Shown: positions 1 through 9,226, counted from the stretch's first letter. The stretch: DNA of 64,000 nt from Roseomonas acroporae (GCF_023223525.1 NZ_JALPRX010000019.1:1-64000); one strand, 5' to 3'. Numbers and translations: made by a program. Notes: generated from the letters alone by a model not told the origin.

Positions 1-604
1 CGCCGGCCGCCGGCGGGGGAGCGGCCGGCGCCGCCTCGGCGGCAGCGGGCAGCGGTGGCGCGGCGAGGGTGTTCGACGGCTCCGCCGTCACGCCGGGCGG
101 CACGAAGGCGGGCGGCACGAAGGCGGATGGCGGCGGCGCGGGCTCGGGCGACGGGAAGGCCGGCGCCGCGGCGCGCGCGGCGGCGGGCGGGATGAAGGCG
201 GGGGCCGCGGGGGGCGACGCCGGTTCGGCTGGGGTGGCGGCCGGGGCGGCATCGCCGGGGGCGCCGCCGCCCGGATCGGCGATCGGGGTGGTGGCCACGC
301 CGGCCGGGGCGTGGAACGGGTCCTCGGTGAAGCTCTTGCGGAGCGAGCCGTCGTTGTCGACCGTGCGCTCGACGGCGCCCTTGAAGTCGAAATTGCGGAT
401 CTCGTTGATCTGGTTCCGCACGTCGTCGAGCTTCGCCTCCCGCACCATCTCGTCCACATGGCCCTGGAACTCGCCAGCCATGCGGCGGGCCTTCTGCACC
501 ATGCGCGCGAGGCCGCGTATGGCCCCGGGCATGTCCTTCGGGCCGATGACGACGAGCGCCACCACGGCGATCAAGGCGATCTCTGACCAGGCGAGGTCGA
601 ACAT
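1..604 (-). CDS. tatB: Sec-independent translocase subunit TatB (3' end outside window)
   Basis: TatB partners TatC in the twin-arginine receptor complex of the inner membrane, which exports folded proteins. The start is ATG at 604 behind a good ribosome-binding site (GGGAGG). The N-terminus MFDLAWSEIALIAVVALVVI is one membrane helix at about residues 5-20. It is followed by the GPK hinge, an amphipathic charged helix (about 22-75) and a long Pro/Ala-rich tail that is still open at base 1. The helix-GP-amphipathic layout and the ED/EVRN-type charge pattern fit TatB rather than TatA. The gene follows scpB on the same strand, and tatC is expected beyond the left edge. No tatA is visible between scpB and tatB. 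Identity is well supported; the C-terminus is not seen. Confidence 0.9.
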   Translation of the reverse strand, partial: MFDLAWSEIALIAVVALVVIGPKDMPGAIRGLARMVQKARRMAGEFQGHVDEMVREAKLDDVRNQINEIRNFDFKGAVERTVDNDGSLRKSFTEDPFHAPAGVATTPIADPGGGAPGDAAPAATPAEPASPPAAPAFIPPAAARAAAPAFPSPEPAPPPSAFVPPAFVPPGVTAEPSNTLAAPPLPAAAEAAPAAPPPAAG

Positions 605-938
605 AGCTATCCCTCCCCACGGGCTGCGGGGGCGGCCTCCGTTAGCAGGAACCGGTCACGCCGCCAATCGGCGCCCGACGCGCCGCAGGCCGGTCCGCCG
701 TCCCCGGTCCGCCATCCCGGTTCGCCGCTCCTGGGCCGGCGCATCCGGAACGGCGCCGCCGGGGCGGGACATATGGGATGGCGGCGGCGGAACGACGATG
801 GCGGCCGCGCGGCCCGGCGCCGCCTCCCATGCCGCCCGTCGGGCCCGACCCGCGGCCCGGTCTTTCCGGCCCAGCCTTCCGGCCCGGCCTTCCCGGGTCA
901 GCCTTCCGGCCCGGCCTTCCCGGGTCAGCGTTTCCGGC
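605..938. other. Intergenic region scpB-tatB with 27-bp tandem repeat
   Basis: This 334-bp stretch has no convincing gene. No frame encodes the short TM-hinge-amphipathic protein expected of TatA. Two perfect 27-bp direct repeats lie at 877-903 and 904-930 (unit begins TTCCGGCCCGG), with a partial copy on each side, ending next to the scpB stop. The tatB ribosome-binding site is at its left end. Nothing else is recognised. Confidence 0.5.
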
Positions 939-1742
939 TCAGCGTCCGGGCAGCGCCAGCGAGGCGGGCTGCTCCGGCGCCACCAGCTCCTCCCGGCGGG
1001 GCAGGTCGCCCAGGGCGCGCAGGCCGAACTGCTCCAGGAAGCGCGGCGTGGTGCCCCAGAGGCTCGGCCGGCCCGGCACCTCCTTGCGCCCGCGCGGGGC
1101 GATCAGCCCCATCTCCAGCAGCGACTCCACCGTCGCCTGCGAGAGGCTGGCGCCGCGTATCTCCTCGATCTCGGCACGGGTGCAGGGCTGGTGGTAGGCG
1201 ATCACCGCCAGCGTCTCCATCGCCACGCGCGGCAGCCGGCGCGGCGCCTCGACGACGCGGGTCAGCGCCGGGGCGAGGTCGGGCGCGGTGCGGAAGGCCC
1301 AGCCGCCGGCCACCTCGACCAGCTCGACGCCCCGGCCCGCGCAGCGCCCGGCCAGGGCCGCGAGCACCGTCTCGGCGGGCAGCACGGCGAGGGACTGCGC
1401 CGCCAGCACCTCGCGCAGCCGCGCGGTCGGCACCGGGCGCTCGGCGGCGAAGACCAGCGCCTCGGCCAGCCGCAGCGCCTGCTCGAAGGCGGGCGAGCCG
1501 GGGGCGGGCGGGGCCGGCAGCGGCGCGGCCAGCGGGGCAGGCAGCGGCGCGGCCGCATCCACCGCGGCCGGCACGGCGGGATCGGCGCCGGGGGCGGGCG
1601 GCGCGGCGTCTCTGCCCGCCCCGCCCGCAGGCGGCGCGACGTCGTCGCCCGCCCCGCCCGCAGGCGGCACGGCGGTGGCCGCCGGTTCCTCGGCCCGCGG
1701 CGGCACCCCTTCCCCGCCCTCAGGCGGCGCTTCTATCGCCAT
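939..1742 (-). CDS. scpB: Segregation and condensation protein ScpB
   Basis: ScpB is the winged-helix kite subunit that dimerises and binds ScpA in the SMC-ScpAB condensin on the nucleoid. The conserved core begins near residue 85 (FEQALRLAEALVFAAE) and includes the ETLAVIAYHQP and EIEEIRG segments of the first winged helix and the LIAPRGRKEVPGRPSLWGTT block of the second. The first 85 or so residues are a low-complexity Ala/Pro/Gly stretch, so translation might begin further in. The chosen ATG at 1742 overlaps the 3' end of scpA by 23 nt, consistent with translational coupling. The length of 267 aa is longer than the usual 180-220 because of that N-terminal extension. Confidence 0.9.
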   Translation of the reverse strand: MAIEAPPEGGEGVPPRAEEPAATAVPPAGGAGDDVAPPAGGAGRDAAPPAPGADPAVPAAVDAAAPLPAPLAAPLPAPPAPGSPAFEQALRLAEALVFAAERPVPTARLREVLAAQSLAVLPAETVLAALAGRCAGRGVELVEVAGGWAFRTAPDLAPALTRVVEAPRRLPRVAMETLAVIAYHQPCTRAEIEEIRGASLSQATVESLLEMGLIAPRGRKEVPGRPSLWGTTPRFLEQFGLRALGDLPRREELVAPEQPASLALPGR

Positions 1743-2571
1743 CCCTGCCGCCTCCCTCGGCCTCCTCCTCCCCGGGCGTGCGCCGGCGCAGCAGGATCGG
1801 CCCGAAGGCGCGGTCCTGGCGCAGCTCCACGCCGCCGCTGCGCGCCAGCTCCAGCCCGGCGATCAGCGTGCTGGCCAGCGCCGCGCGCCGCTCCACCGGG
1901 TCCTCGAAGCCGGCCGGCATGAAGCGTTGCAGCACCGCCCAGCTCGGCATCTCGCCCACCGCGCGGGAGAGCCGCGCCAGCGCCTCCTGCACGGACCACA
2001 GGCGGCGCTGCTTCGGCTGGTAGGGCCGCCGTGCCAGCGCCCGGCGCCGCGCGGCGGCGTAGGCCTGGAGCAGCGCCGGCAATTCGGCGCGGATGCCGGA
2101 GCGGTCCTCCTCGACCAGCCGCTCGGCGCTGCCGCGCGCGAACAGCTCGTGGCCGAGCTGCGGCCGGGCGCCGAGCCAGCGCGCGGCGGCGCGCATCGCC
2201 TCCAGCGTCGCCAGCCGGCCGGCCAGGGCGCCGGCCAGCGCCTCGGCATCCTCCTCGGGCTTCTTCTCGTCCTCGGGCAGCAGCAGGCGGGACTTCAGCC
2301 AGGCGAGCCAGGCGGCCATCACCAGCCAGTCCGCCGCCACCTCCAGCCGCACCGCCCGCATCCCGTCGATCACGGCGAGGTACTGGTCGACCAGCGCCAG
2401 GATCGAGATGCGGGCGATGTCCACCTTCTGCGCCCGCGCGAGGTCGAGCAGCAGGTCGAGCGGCCCCTCGTACCCCTCGAGCCGCAGGTGCAGCACCGGC
2501 TGCGTTCCGGGCTGGCCGGCGTGGAGGGGCGTCGCCGCGGGCGGCGCCGGCAGCGAGGCGGCGGCGCTCAC
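1720..2571 (-). CDS. scpA: Segregation and condensation protein ScpA
   Basis: ScpA is the kleisin that bridges SMC heads and recruits ScpB during chromosome condensation. The diagnostic N-terminal motif GYEGPLDLLLDLARAQK is present near residue 33. Next come ISILALVDQYLAV and the DWLVMAAWLAWLKSRLLLP segment, the helices that contact SMC. The C-terminal region (about 215-275) ends in the short winged helix. The start is GTG at 2571, 28 nt after the protease stop. The 283-aa length is normal for alphaproteobacteria. The 3' end overlaps scpB, so the two are almost certainly one transcriptional unit. Confidence 0.93.
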   Translation of the reverse strand: MSAAASLPAPPAATPLHAGQPGTQPVLHLRLEGYEGPLDLLLDLARAQKVDIARISILALVDQYLAVIDGMRAVRLEVAADWLVMAAWLAWLKSRLLLPEDEKKPEEDAEALAGALAGRLATLEAMRAAARWLGARPQLGHELFARGSAERLVEEDRSGIRAELPALLQAYAAARRRALARRPYQPKQRRLWSVQEALARLSRAVGEMPSWAVLQRFMPAGFEDPVERRAALASTLIAGLELARSGGVELRQDRAFGPILLRRRTPGEEEAEGGGRDGDRSAA

Positions 2572-2599
2572 CGGCGGCCGCCCCGTGGGAGCGGCGCCT

Positions 2600-3307
2600 T
2601 CACGGCACCGATCCGTTGCCCGAGAGCAGCAGCACCAGCCCGAAGGCCGGCTGCACCAGCCCGCGCAGCAGCCAGCCCAGCGGGTCGAAGCCGTCGATCA
2701 GCCGCGGCAGCACGAGGAGGCCGAGCAGCACGATGACGATGCCGGCCCGCTCCAGCCGCGCCACCTGCCGCGCCAGCGGCAGCGGCAGCAGCCCGACCAG
2801 GATTCGCCCGCCATCCAGCGGCGGGATCGGCAGCAGGTTGAACAGGCCGAGCACGAGGTTCGCCAGGATGAACAGGGCGATGCCGCGGTAGAGCCAGGCC
2901 TGGGTGTCGGCGGCGAGCGAATCGCCCAGCCAGTCCACCGGATGCGCGGCGAGGCCGCCGAGCCAGGCGAGCAGGAAGTTCATCAGCGGCCCGGCCATGG
3001 CCACCAGCATCATGCCGCGCCGCGGGTCCTGGAAGCGGAGCGGGTTCACCGGCACCGGCTTGGCCCAGCCGAACATCGCCTCCACGCGGCCGATGGTGAG
3101 GAGCTGCACGACCAGCAGGAAGCCGGGCAGCAGGATGGTCCCCACCGGGTCCACGTGGCGCAGCGGGTTGAGGCTGAGCCGCCCCGCCTGCTTCGCCGTG
3201 CTGTCGCCGAGCGCCAGCGCCGCGTAGCCGTGCGCCGCCTCGTGCAGGGTCACCGCCAGCACGGTGGCCACCACCGCGGGCAGCAGCTCGGCCAGCCATT
3301 GGGTCAC
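2600..3307 (-). CDS. Site-2 protease family (M50) membrane zinc metallopeptidase
   Basis: This is a polytopic inner-membrane protease of the M50 family. The zinc site HEAAH is at residues 22-26 in the first membrane segment. The second conserved element, a PPLDGG motif carrying the metal-binding Asp, lies around residue 150 after NLLP. Four to six hydrophobic segments are visible and no PDZ domain, so it is the small SpoIVFB/Rip-like type rather than RseP. The start is GTG at 3307, whose GTGA overlaps the nagZ stop by 4 nt. At 235 aa it is a usual size. Location between nagZ and scpA is conserved in alphaproteobacteria; its substrate is unknown. Confidence 0.88.
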   Translation of the reverse strand: MTQWLAELLPAVVATVLAVTLHEAAHGYAALALGDSTAKQAGRLSLNPLRHVDPVGTILLPGFLLVVQLLTIGRVEAMFGWAKPVPVNPLRFQDPRRGMMLVAMAGPLMNFLLAWLGGLAAHPVDWLGDSLAADTQAWLYRGIALFILANLVLGLFNLLPIPPLDGGRILVGLLPLPLARQVARLERAGIVIVLLGLLVLPRLIDGFDPLGWLLRGLVQPAFGLVLLLSGNGSVP

Positions 3308-4320
3308 GCGGAGGCCGCGAGATGGCGGTCGCGCTCGGCGCGCAGGGCGTCGCGGTCCAGCGGCCGCGCCGCGGCGCGGGCGGCGGCGCGGGCGGCGGCG
3401 AGCCGGGACGCGCCGGCCGGCGCGAGCGGCGGGCAGCCGCGCAGCACCGCCGCCGTCTCCTCCGGCACGCCGGTGCAGTGGAGCACGAGGTCGCAGCCCG
3501 CCGCGATCGCCTCGGCGGCGAGCGCGCCGGGGTCGCCGGCCAGCGCCTTCATGGCGAGGTCGTCGCTGACCAGCACGCCGTCGAAGCCGATCCGGCCGCG
3601 GATCACCTCGCCGATGACCGTGGGCGAGAGCGTCGCCGGCCGGCGCGGGTCCAGCGATTCGTAGAGGATGTGCGCCGTCATCGCCCAGGCGGCGCGGCCG
3701 GGATCGGCCGCCAGCGCCGCGAACGGGGCGAAGTCCGCCGCCAGCGCCGCGGGCGGGTCGGCGACTCGCGGCAGCTCCAGGTGGCTGTCGGCGGCGGCGC
3801 GGCCATGGCCGGGGATGTGCTTGACCACGGGCGTGACGCCGGCCGCCAGGAGCCCCTCGCACCAGGCGCGGCCGAGCCGCGCCACCTCCGCCGGCCGCTC
3901 CGAGAAGGCGCGGTCGCCGATGATGCCGTGCGCGCCGGGCAGGCGCAGGTCCAGCACCGGCGCGCAGACCACGTCGATGCCGGCGGCCGCGCAGTCCAGC
4001 CCGATCAGCGCCGCGTTGGCGCGCGCCGCTTCCGCCGGACCGTCCTCGAAGCGGGCGGCGGCGGGATGGGCGGGCCAGTGCGGCGGGCGCAGCCGGGCGA
4101 CGCGGCCGCCTTCCTGGTCGATCAGGATCGGCGCCGAGTCGCCGAGCACCGCCCGCAGCGCGTCGCACAGGGCGCGAAGCTGCGCCGGGTGCTCGACGTT
4201 GCGCGCGAACAGGATGGCGCCGGCCGGCGGCGCGGCCTGGAACAGGGCCACCTCCGCCGCCGAGAGCGCCGGGCCGGCGATGCCGACGACCGCCGCCCGG
4301 GGGTGGGCGGGCGTGCTCAG
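3304..4320 (-). CDS. nagZ: Beta-N-acetylhexosaminidase NagZ (GH3)
   Basis: NagZ removes N-acetylglucosamine from 1,6-anhydromuropeptides during cytoplasmic peptidoglycan recycling. The family signature KHIPGHG is at residues 167-173 with DSHLELP following, supplying the catalytic His/Asp pair. The nucleophile Asp is in VSDDLAM further on. IDQEGGRVARL near residue 68 is also characteristic. The start is uncertain. No ATG, GTG or TTG lies in frame near the family N-terminus. The best placement is CTG at 4320, overlapping the SPOR stop as CTGA, which gives 338 aa, the normal family size. The reading frame continues upstream into the SPOR gene, but that part is antisense-like noise. Confidence 0.88.
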   Translation of the reverse strand: MSTPAHPRAAVVGIAGPALSAAEVALFQAAPPAGAILFARNVEHPAQLRALCDALRAVLGDSAPILIDQEGGRVARLRPPHWPAHPAAARFEDGPAEAARANAALIGLDCAAAGIDVVCAPVLDLRLPGAHGIIGDRAFSERPAEVARLGRAWCEGLLAAGVTPVVKHIPGHGRAAADSHLELPRVADPPAALAADFAPFAALAADPGRAAWAMTAHILYESLDPRRPATLSPTVIGEVIRGRIGFDGVLVSDDLAMKALAGDPGALAAEAIAAGCDLVLHCTGVPEETAAVLRGCPPLAPAGASRLAAARAAARAAARPLDRDALRAERDRHLAASA

Positions 4321-5174
4321 GGGATCACCGAGCAGGCACCGCCCCTGGACCGCACCTGCTCGCAGGCGGCGCGACCGGCGGCGGCGTCGGCGAAGCCGCC
4401 GGCACGCAGCCGCCAGAGGGTGGGCTGGCCCTCCCGCTCCAGCCGCGTGATGGCCGGGCGACGCCCGCCGAGAAGCTCCGGCAGCCGGCCCGAGAGCTTG
4501 GCCCACTCGCCGCGCGCCGCCTCCTCGGAGTTCAGCGCCCCGAGCTGGATGTGCACGCGGCCGCCGGGCGTGGGCGCCGTGGCGGCGGGTGCGGCCGCCG
4601 GCGCGGGACCGGCTGGTGCGGGACCGGCTGGTGCGGGGCTGGCGGGTGCGGGGCTGGCGGGCGAGATGCCGGCCGGCACGGGGCTGGCCGGCACGAGGCT
4701 GGCGGGCGCGGGCGCCTGGCCGGCGGCGAGGGCCGGCGGCTCGGCGGCCGGGGCCGCCGCCATGGCGGGCGGCGCGACCGGCCCGGGCGTCACGGCCGGC
4801 GTCGCGGGAATCTGGGGCGCCGCCACCTGGGGCGCGAATTGCGCGCGCAGCCGATCGATCTGCGGCAGCTCGGGCTCGGGCGCCATGCCGCGCGGCACGG
4901 GCGCGGCGTCGCGCGGGCGCCGGTCGTAGATGATCTCGTCCTGGTTGGCGACGCGCAGCCCGCCCGGGTCCTCCGGGCGGATCTTGAGCGGGCGCGGATC
5001 GGCCTCGATCACGCGCACGCCGTCGCCGCCGCCATGGCCGCCGGCGAGACCCCAGACGGCAAGGCCGCCGACCGCGACCAGGCCCAGAACGCCGCCGGCG
5101 ATCCCGATCAGGCGCCAGGGCGGCCCACCGGGTTCCGGACGGACCCGATAGGACGGAATCAGAACATCGCTCAC
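4317..5174 (-). CDS. SPOR-domain membrane protein
   Basis: This is a predicted bitopic inner-membrane protein with a short cytoplasmic N-terminus and one membrane helix (about residues 21-45, [20 protein letters not shown]). A long Pro/Ala-rich periplasmic linker follows, containing repeated SPAPAG-type units (about 130-200). A C-terminal SPOR domain starts near 206 ([16 protein letters not shown]). SPOR domains bind denuded septal peptidoglycan, so a cell-division role is likely. The start is GTG at 5174, overlapping the argS stop as GTGA. Position between argS and nagZ is the standard alphaproteobacterial arrangement. The proline-rich linker is coded by imperfect DNA repeats and may vary in length between strains. 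Confidence 0.87.
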   Translation of the reverse strand: MSDVLIPSYRVRPEPGGPPWRLIGIAGGVLGLVAVGGLAVWGLAGGHGGGDGVRVIEADPRPLKIRPEDPGGLRVANQDEIIYDRRPRDAAPVPRGMAPEPELPQIDRLRAQFAPQVAAPQIPATPAVTPGPVAPPAMAAAPAAEPPALAAGQAPAPASLVPASPVPAGISPASPAPASPAPAGPAPAGPAPAAAPAATAPTPGGRVHIQLGALNSEEAARGEWAKLSGRLPELLGGRRPAITRLEREGQPTLWRLRAGGFADAAAGRAACEQVRSRGGACSVIP

Positions 5175-6946
5175 CGCATCTCCTCGACCGGCTCGACCCC
5201 CATGACCGCGAGGCCGGATCGGATCACCGCTGCCGTGGCCCCCACCAGCGCCAGCCGCGCCCGCGTCGCCGCGGGTTCCTCCGTCCGGATGAAGCGCAAG
5301 GTCGAATCCTCGCGCCCACGGTTCCAGAGTATGTGAAAATCGCTCGCCAAGTCATGGAGAAAGAAGGCGATGCGGTGCGGCTCGCGCGCCGCCGCCGCCG
5401 CCTCCACGGTGCGTGGCCAGGCGAGGATGCGCCGGAGCAGCGCCAGCTCCGCCGGATCGGTCAGGGAATCGAGCGGCGCCTCGGCCAGCGACCCGGCCGA
5501 GGGGTCCTCCACCTGCCGCAGCACGGAGCGGCAGCGCGCATGCGCGTACTGCACGTAGAAGACCGGGTTCTCGCGCGACTGCTCCACCACCTTGTCGAGG
5601 TCGAATTCCATCTGCGCGTCGGACTTGCGGGTCAGCATGGTGAAGCGCACCGCGTCGCGCCCCACCTCGTCGATCAGGTCGCGCAGCGTGATGTAGGTGC
5701 CGGCGCGCTTGCTCATCCGCACCGGCTGGCCGTCCTTCAGCACGTGCACGATCTGGCAGAGCACCACCTCCAGCGGCACCTGCCCGTCGGTCAGCGCCTT
5801 CACGGCGGCCTGCATGCGCGGCACGTAGCCGCCATGGTCGGCGCCCCAGACGTCGATCAGCGCCTGCTCGCCGCGCGCCACCTTGTCGGCGTGGCAGGCG
5901 ATGTCGTTGGCGAAGTAGGTGTTGGAGCCGTCCGACTTGCGCAGCGGCCGGTCCACGTCGTCGCCGAACCGCGTGGCGCGGAACAGGGTCTGCGGCCGCG
6001 CCTCCCAGTCCTCGGGCAGCTTGCCCTTGGGCGGCTCCAGCACGCCCTCGTAGATCAGCCCCTTGGCGTCGAGCGTGGCGATGGCGCGCGCCACGGCGCC
6101 GTCCGCCACCAGCGCGCGCTCGGAGAGGAACACGTCCTGCGCCACGCCGAGCGCCGCGAGGTCCTCGCGGATCGAGACCATCATCGCGGCGACGGCGAAT
6201 TCGCGCACCGTGTCGAGCCAGAGCGAGGGGTCGGCGAAGCCCGCCCCGGGCGCCGCGTAGCGGTCGCCGAAGCGGTCGCGCAGCGCCTCGCCCACCGGGA
6301 TCAGGTACTCGCCCCGGTACTGCAGGCCGCCCGGCACCATGGCGGCGTATTCCTCCTCGGTCAGCGTCGTGCCGAGCGCCTGGAGGTAGCGCCAGTAGGC
6401 GGCGTAGGCGAGCGCCTGCACCTGCGCCCCGGCATCGTTGACGTAGTACTCCTTGGTGACGGCCCAGCCGGCCTTGGCCAGCAGGTTGGCGAGCGCGTCG
6501 CCCACCACGGCGCCGCGGCAATGGCCGACATGCATCGGCCCGGTCGGGTTGGCCGAGACGTACTCGACATTCACCCGCACCCCGCCGCCGAGGCTGGAAT
6601 TGCCGTAGTCATTCCCCGCCAGCAGCACCTCCGGCAGCCGGGCGCGCAGGAAATCCTCGCGCAGGCGCAGGTTGACGAAGCCGGGGCCAGCCGGGGCAGC
6701 GCTCTCCACCTCGGGCAGCGCCGAGAGCTTCTCCGCCAGGGCGGCGGCCAGCTTCGGCGGCGCCTGCCGCGCGGCCTTGGCCACCACCAGCGCCGCGTTG
6801 GTCGCCATGTCGCCATGCGCCGGGTCGCGCGGCGGCTCCATCTGCACGCGCGCCAGCGCCTCCTCGGGCAGTTCGGGCAGCAATTCGCGCAGCGCCGCGA
6901 GGACGGGAAGGCGCAGCGTGGCGAAGATGTTCTCGGAAGCGGTCAT
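5171..6946 (-). CDS. argS: Arginyl-tRNA synthetase
   Basis: ArgS charges tRNA-Arg (class I synthetase). The N-terminal Add-1 domain (about 1-110) precedes the HIGH-like signature in [16 protein letters not shown] near residue 130. The KMSKS-like loop is [11 protein letters not shown]. The C-terminal DALR anticodon-binding domain is seen in the Arg-rich helices that include YVQYAHARC. The ATG at 6946 ([16 protein letters not shown]) gives 591 aa, the usual length. An open frame continues upstream but is low-complexity Pro/Arg sequence and was excluded. The 3' end overlaps the SPOR gene by 4 nt. Confidence 0.96.
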   Translation of the reverse strand: MTASENIFATLRLPVLAALRELLPELPEEALARVQMEPPRDPAHGDMATNAALVVAKAARQAPPKLAAALAEKLSALPEVESAAPAGPGFVNLRLREDFLRARLPEVLLAGNDYGNSSLGGGVRVNVEYVSANPTGPMHVGHCRGAVVGDALANLLAKAGWAVTKEYYVNDAGAQVQALAYAAYWRYLQALGTTLTEEEYAAMVPGGLQYRGEYLIPVGEALRDRFGDRYAAPGAGFADPSLWLDTVREFAVAAMMVSIREDLAALGVAQDVFLSERALVADGAVARAIATLDAKGLIYEGVLEPPKGKLPEDWEARPQTLFRATRFGDDVDRPLRKSDGSNTYFANDIACHADKVARGEQALIDVWGADHGGYVPRMQAAVKALTDGQVPLEVVLCQIVHVLKDGQPVRMSKRAGTYITLRDLIDEVGRDAVRFTMLTRKSDAQMEFDLDKVVEQSRENPVFYVQYAHARCRSVLRQVEDPSAGSLAEAPLDSLTDPAELALLRRILAWPRTVEAAAAAREPHRIAFFLHDLASDFHILWNRGREDSTLRFIRTEEPAATRARLALVGATAAVIRSGLAVMGVEPVEEMR

Positions 6947-7162
6947 CGGCGGAGCTTTCGTAGGCGGCCCGCCGCGGGGCGGCGGGAAGTCGGGGCGGCG
7001 ATGTTGCACGGCGGAAGGCGGCGGCCAAAGGGGCGCCCGATGGCGGAAGGATGGCGGGGTCCCCGGGCGGAGCCCCGACCGGAAACCCGGGCGGAACCCT
7101 GGCCGCGACCCTGGCCGCAACCCCGGGCGGACCCGTCGCCGGATCCCCGGCCGGGCCGGGCC

Positions 7163-8389
7163 TCAGCCGGGCACGTTCGGGTCGGTCAGGCGCCGGTGCT
7201 CCTCCAGGGCGAAGCGGTCGGTCATGCCCGCGATGTAGTCGCAGACGACCTGCGCCGCCAGCGGGCTGCCCGCCTCCCCCGCCCGCTCGCGCCAGTCGTC
7301 GGGCAGCATCTGCGGGCCGCCATGCAGCAGGGAGAACAGCACCTGGGTCACGCGCTTGACCTTCTGCGTCGTCCGGTTCACGCGCCAGTGGCGGTACATG
7401 CGGGTGAACAGGAAGTCCCGCACCGCCTGGTTCATCGCCGCCATGCGGGGCGAGAAGGCGATCACCGGCGCCCCGGCGGCGCGGATGTCGTCCACCGAGC
7501 GCGGCGCCAGGGCGGTGATGCGCCGCCCCGCCTCGCTCACCACGTCCTCGATCATCAGGCTGATGACGCGCCGGATCGTCTCGGCGGCCAGCCTTTCCCG
7601 GGCCGGCCGCCCCGGCTCCGGCCAGTCGCCCCGGGCCAGCGCCATCTCGTGCGCCATGCCGATCAGCGGCAGCGACGCCGCCTCCTCCATGGTGAACAGG
7701 CGCGCCCGCAGCCCGTCGTCGAGGTCGTGGTTGTTGTAGGCGATGTCGTCGGCGATCGCCGCCGCCTGCGCCTCGGCCGAGGCGTGGCTGGCGAGGTCGA
7801 GCGGGTGCAGGCGGTCGTACTCGGCGATGTAGGGGGTGGGCCGGCGCAGCGGCCCGTTGTGCTTCGCCAGCCCCTCCAAAGTCTCCCAGGTCAGGTTCAG
7901 CCCGTCGAAGCCGGCGTAGCGCGCCTCCAGCCGGGTGACGGCCTTGAGGCTCTGCGCGTTGTGGTCGAAGCCGCCATAGGGGCGCATGAAGGCGTTCAGC
8001 GCCTCCTCGCCCGCATGGCCGAAGGGCGGGTGGCCGAGGTCGTGCGCCAGGGCCAGCGCCTCGGCCAGGTCCTCGTCGAGGCGCAGCCGGCGGGCGATGG
8101 AGCGGGCGATCTGCGCCACCTCGATCGAATGGGTCAGCCGGGTCCGGAAGTGGTCGCCCTCGTGGTAGACGAAGACCTGCGTCTTGTACTGGAGCCGCCG
8201 GAAGGCGGTGCTGTGGATGATGCGGTCGCGGTCCCGCCCGAAGGGGGAGCGCGCGTCGCCGCCCGGCTCCCGGTGCAGCCGCCCGCGCGAGGTCTCGGCG
8301 CGCACCGCCCAGGGGGCGAGCGCGTGGCCGGGCGGGGGCGCGGGCGACGCCGGGTCGGCGGCGCGCATCTGCTGGTCAGCCGGGTCCAT
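7163..8389 (-). CDS. dgt: Deoxyguanosinetriphosphate triphosphohydrolase-like HD protein
   Basis: This HD-superfamily dNTPase hydrolyses dGTP to deoxyguanosine and tripolyphosphate. The metal-binding motif H...HD...D is intact: RTRLTHSIEVAQIAR followed by EALALAHDLGHPPFGHAGE. The N-terminal RDRDRIIHSTAFRRLQYKTQ block is characteristic of the dGTPase-like type common in alphaproteobacteria. The ATG at 8389 (MDPADQQMRAADPAS) gives 408 aa; a second in-frame ATG at 8368 is possible. The upstream sequence lacks a strong ribosome-binding site. It sits just ahead of argS in the same direction, separated by 216 bp of GC-rich, repeat-like spacer (7040-7160). Confidence 0.92.
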   Translation of the reverse strand: MDPADQQMRAADPASPAPPPGHALAPWAVRAETSRGRLHREPGGDARSPFGRDRDRIIHSTAFRRLQYKTQVFVYHEGDHFRTRLTHSIEVAQIARSIARRLRLDEDLAEALALAHDLGHPPFGHAGEEALNAFMRPYGGFDHNAQSLKAVTRLEARYAGFDGLNLTWETLEGLAKHNGPLRRPTPYIAEYDRLHPLDLASHASAEAQAAAIADDIAYNNHDLDDGLRARLFTMEEAASLPLIGMAHEMALARGDWPEPGRPARERLAAETIRRVISLMIEDVVSEAGRRITALAPRSVDDIRAAGAPVIAFSPRMAAMNQAVRDFLFTRMYRHWRVNRTTQKVKRVTQVLFSLLHGGPQMLPDDWRERAGEAGSPLAAQVVCDYIAGMTDRFALEEHRRLTDPNVPG

Positions 8390-8540
8390 GCCGGAGGGGC
8401 CTGCGCTGCATGGCGCGGGCCTTACCACCGCGCTCGCCGGGGTCGCAACCGCGGGCCGGCGGCGGGGACGACCCCGCGGCTTCCTGCCGGGCGCCACCCT
8501 TCCGGCACGAATCGGCGGCGCCGTCCTTGCGCTGGATCAA

Positions 8541-8555
8541 TGCGATTCACTCGCA
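8541..8555. promoter_or_regulatory. Fur-box-like inverted repeat upstream of flavodoxin
   Basis: The 15-mer TGCGATTCACTCGCA is a 7-1-7 inverted repeat (TGCGATT and the complement TGCGAGT differ at one base). It matches the spacing of alphaproteobacterial Fur operators. It lies in the only locally AT-rich segment (8535-8575) of the dgt-flavodoxin divergent region, about 90 bp before the flavodoxin start. Iron control of a flavodoxin would be expected biologically; the assignment is inference. Confidence 0.45.
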
Positions 8556-8645
8556 GTTTCATTTTTACTGCGACGCAGCAATTCGGGCGGAGGCCCTCAC
8601 CGACCCATCCGAATGGCCCTTCGGCGAACAGGAGCATGTCATCCC

Positions 8646-9137
8646 ATGAGCGTCACGGTCATCTACGGGTCGGACGGCGGCTGCACCCGCAAGATCGCGA
8701 AGCGGATCAACGGCAAGGTCGGCGGTACGCTGCTCGACATCAAGAAGGCGCAGCGCGCCGACTTCGAGAACGCCTCGCTGCTGATCCTCGGCTGCCCCAC
8801 CTATGGCGGGGGTGACCTGCAGACCGACTGGGAGGCGCGGGTCGACGTGCTGCGCGAGGCGAACCTCGCCGGCCGCAAGGTGGCGCTGTTCGGCACCGGC
8901 GACCAGGTGAACTACCCGGACAGCTTCATCGACGCGATCGGCATCCTCTACGACATCGTGGTGGAGCGCGGTGCCCGCGTGGTCGGCTTCACCGACACGG
9001 AGGGCTACGACTTCACCGGCTCGGCGGCGCTGCGCGACGACCGCTTCGTCGGCCTCGCCCTCGACGAGGACAACCAGGCCAACAGGACGGAGAAGCGCCT
9101 GGCGGCCTGGCTCGAGCTGATCTCGCGCCAGGACTGA
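8646..9137 (+). CDS. Flavodoxin
   Basis: Flavodoxin is a small FMN electron carrier that replaces ferredoxin under iron limitation. The fold is clear: VTVIYGSDGGCTRKIAKRI at the N-terminus is the phosphate-binding loop, GCPTYGGGDLQTDWE is the first FMN-stacking loop, and GTGDQVNYPDSFIDAIG is the second. At 163 aa it is near the short/long boundary. The phosphate loop is unusual: the common S/T-x-T-G-N-T is here S-D-G-G-C-T. The start ATG at 8646 follows an AGGAG about 11 nt upstream. It is divergent from dgt and shares an intergenic region with a Fur-like palindrome. It is followed by an Fe-S carrier gene, so the pair fits a redox / iron module. Confidence 0.9.
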   Translation: MSVTVIYGSDGGCTRKIAKRINGKVGGTLLDIKKAQRADFENASLLILGCPTYGGGDLQTDWEARVDVLREANLAGRKVALFGTGDQVNYPDSFIDAIGILYDIVVERGARVVGFTDTEGYDFTGSAALRDDRFVGLALDEDNQANRTEKRLAAWLELISRQD

Positions 9138-9226
9138 GCCGGCCGGCACCCGCCGGGGCGGGAGGCCCTGCGACGGCCCCTCCCCGCCCCTCCCCGCCGG
9201 GCCGGATGGACACGCCGGATGGACAC

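Noticed and set aside
642-830. Candidate tatA frame in the scpB-tatB gap
   Set aside because: The translated product is Gly/Arg/Pro-rich with no membrane helix.
5333-8815. Plus-strand open frame opposite argS and dgt
   Set aside because: Both minus-strand genes have full family motifs; the opposite frame has none.
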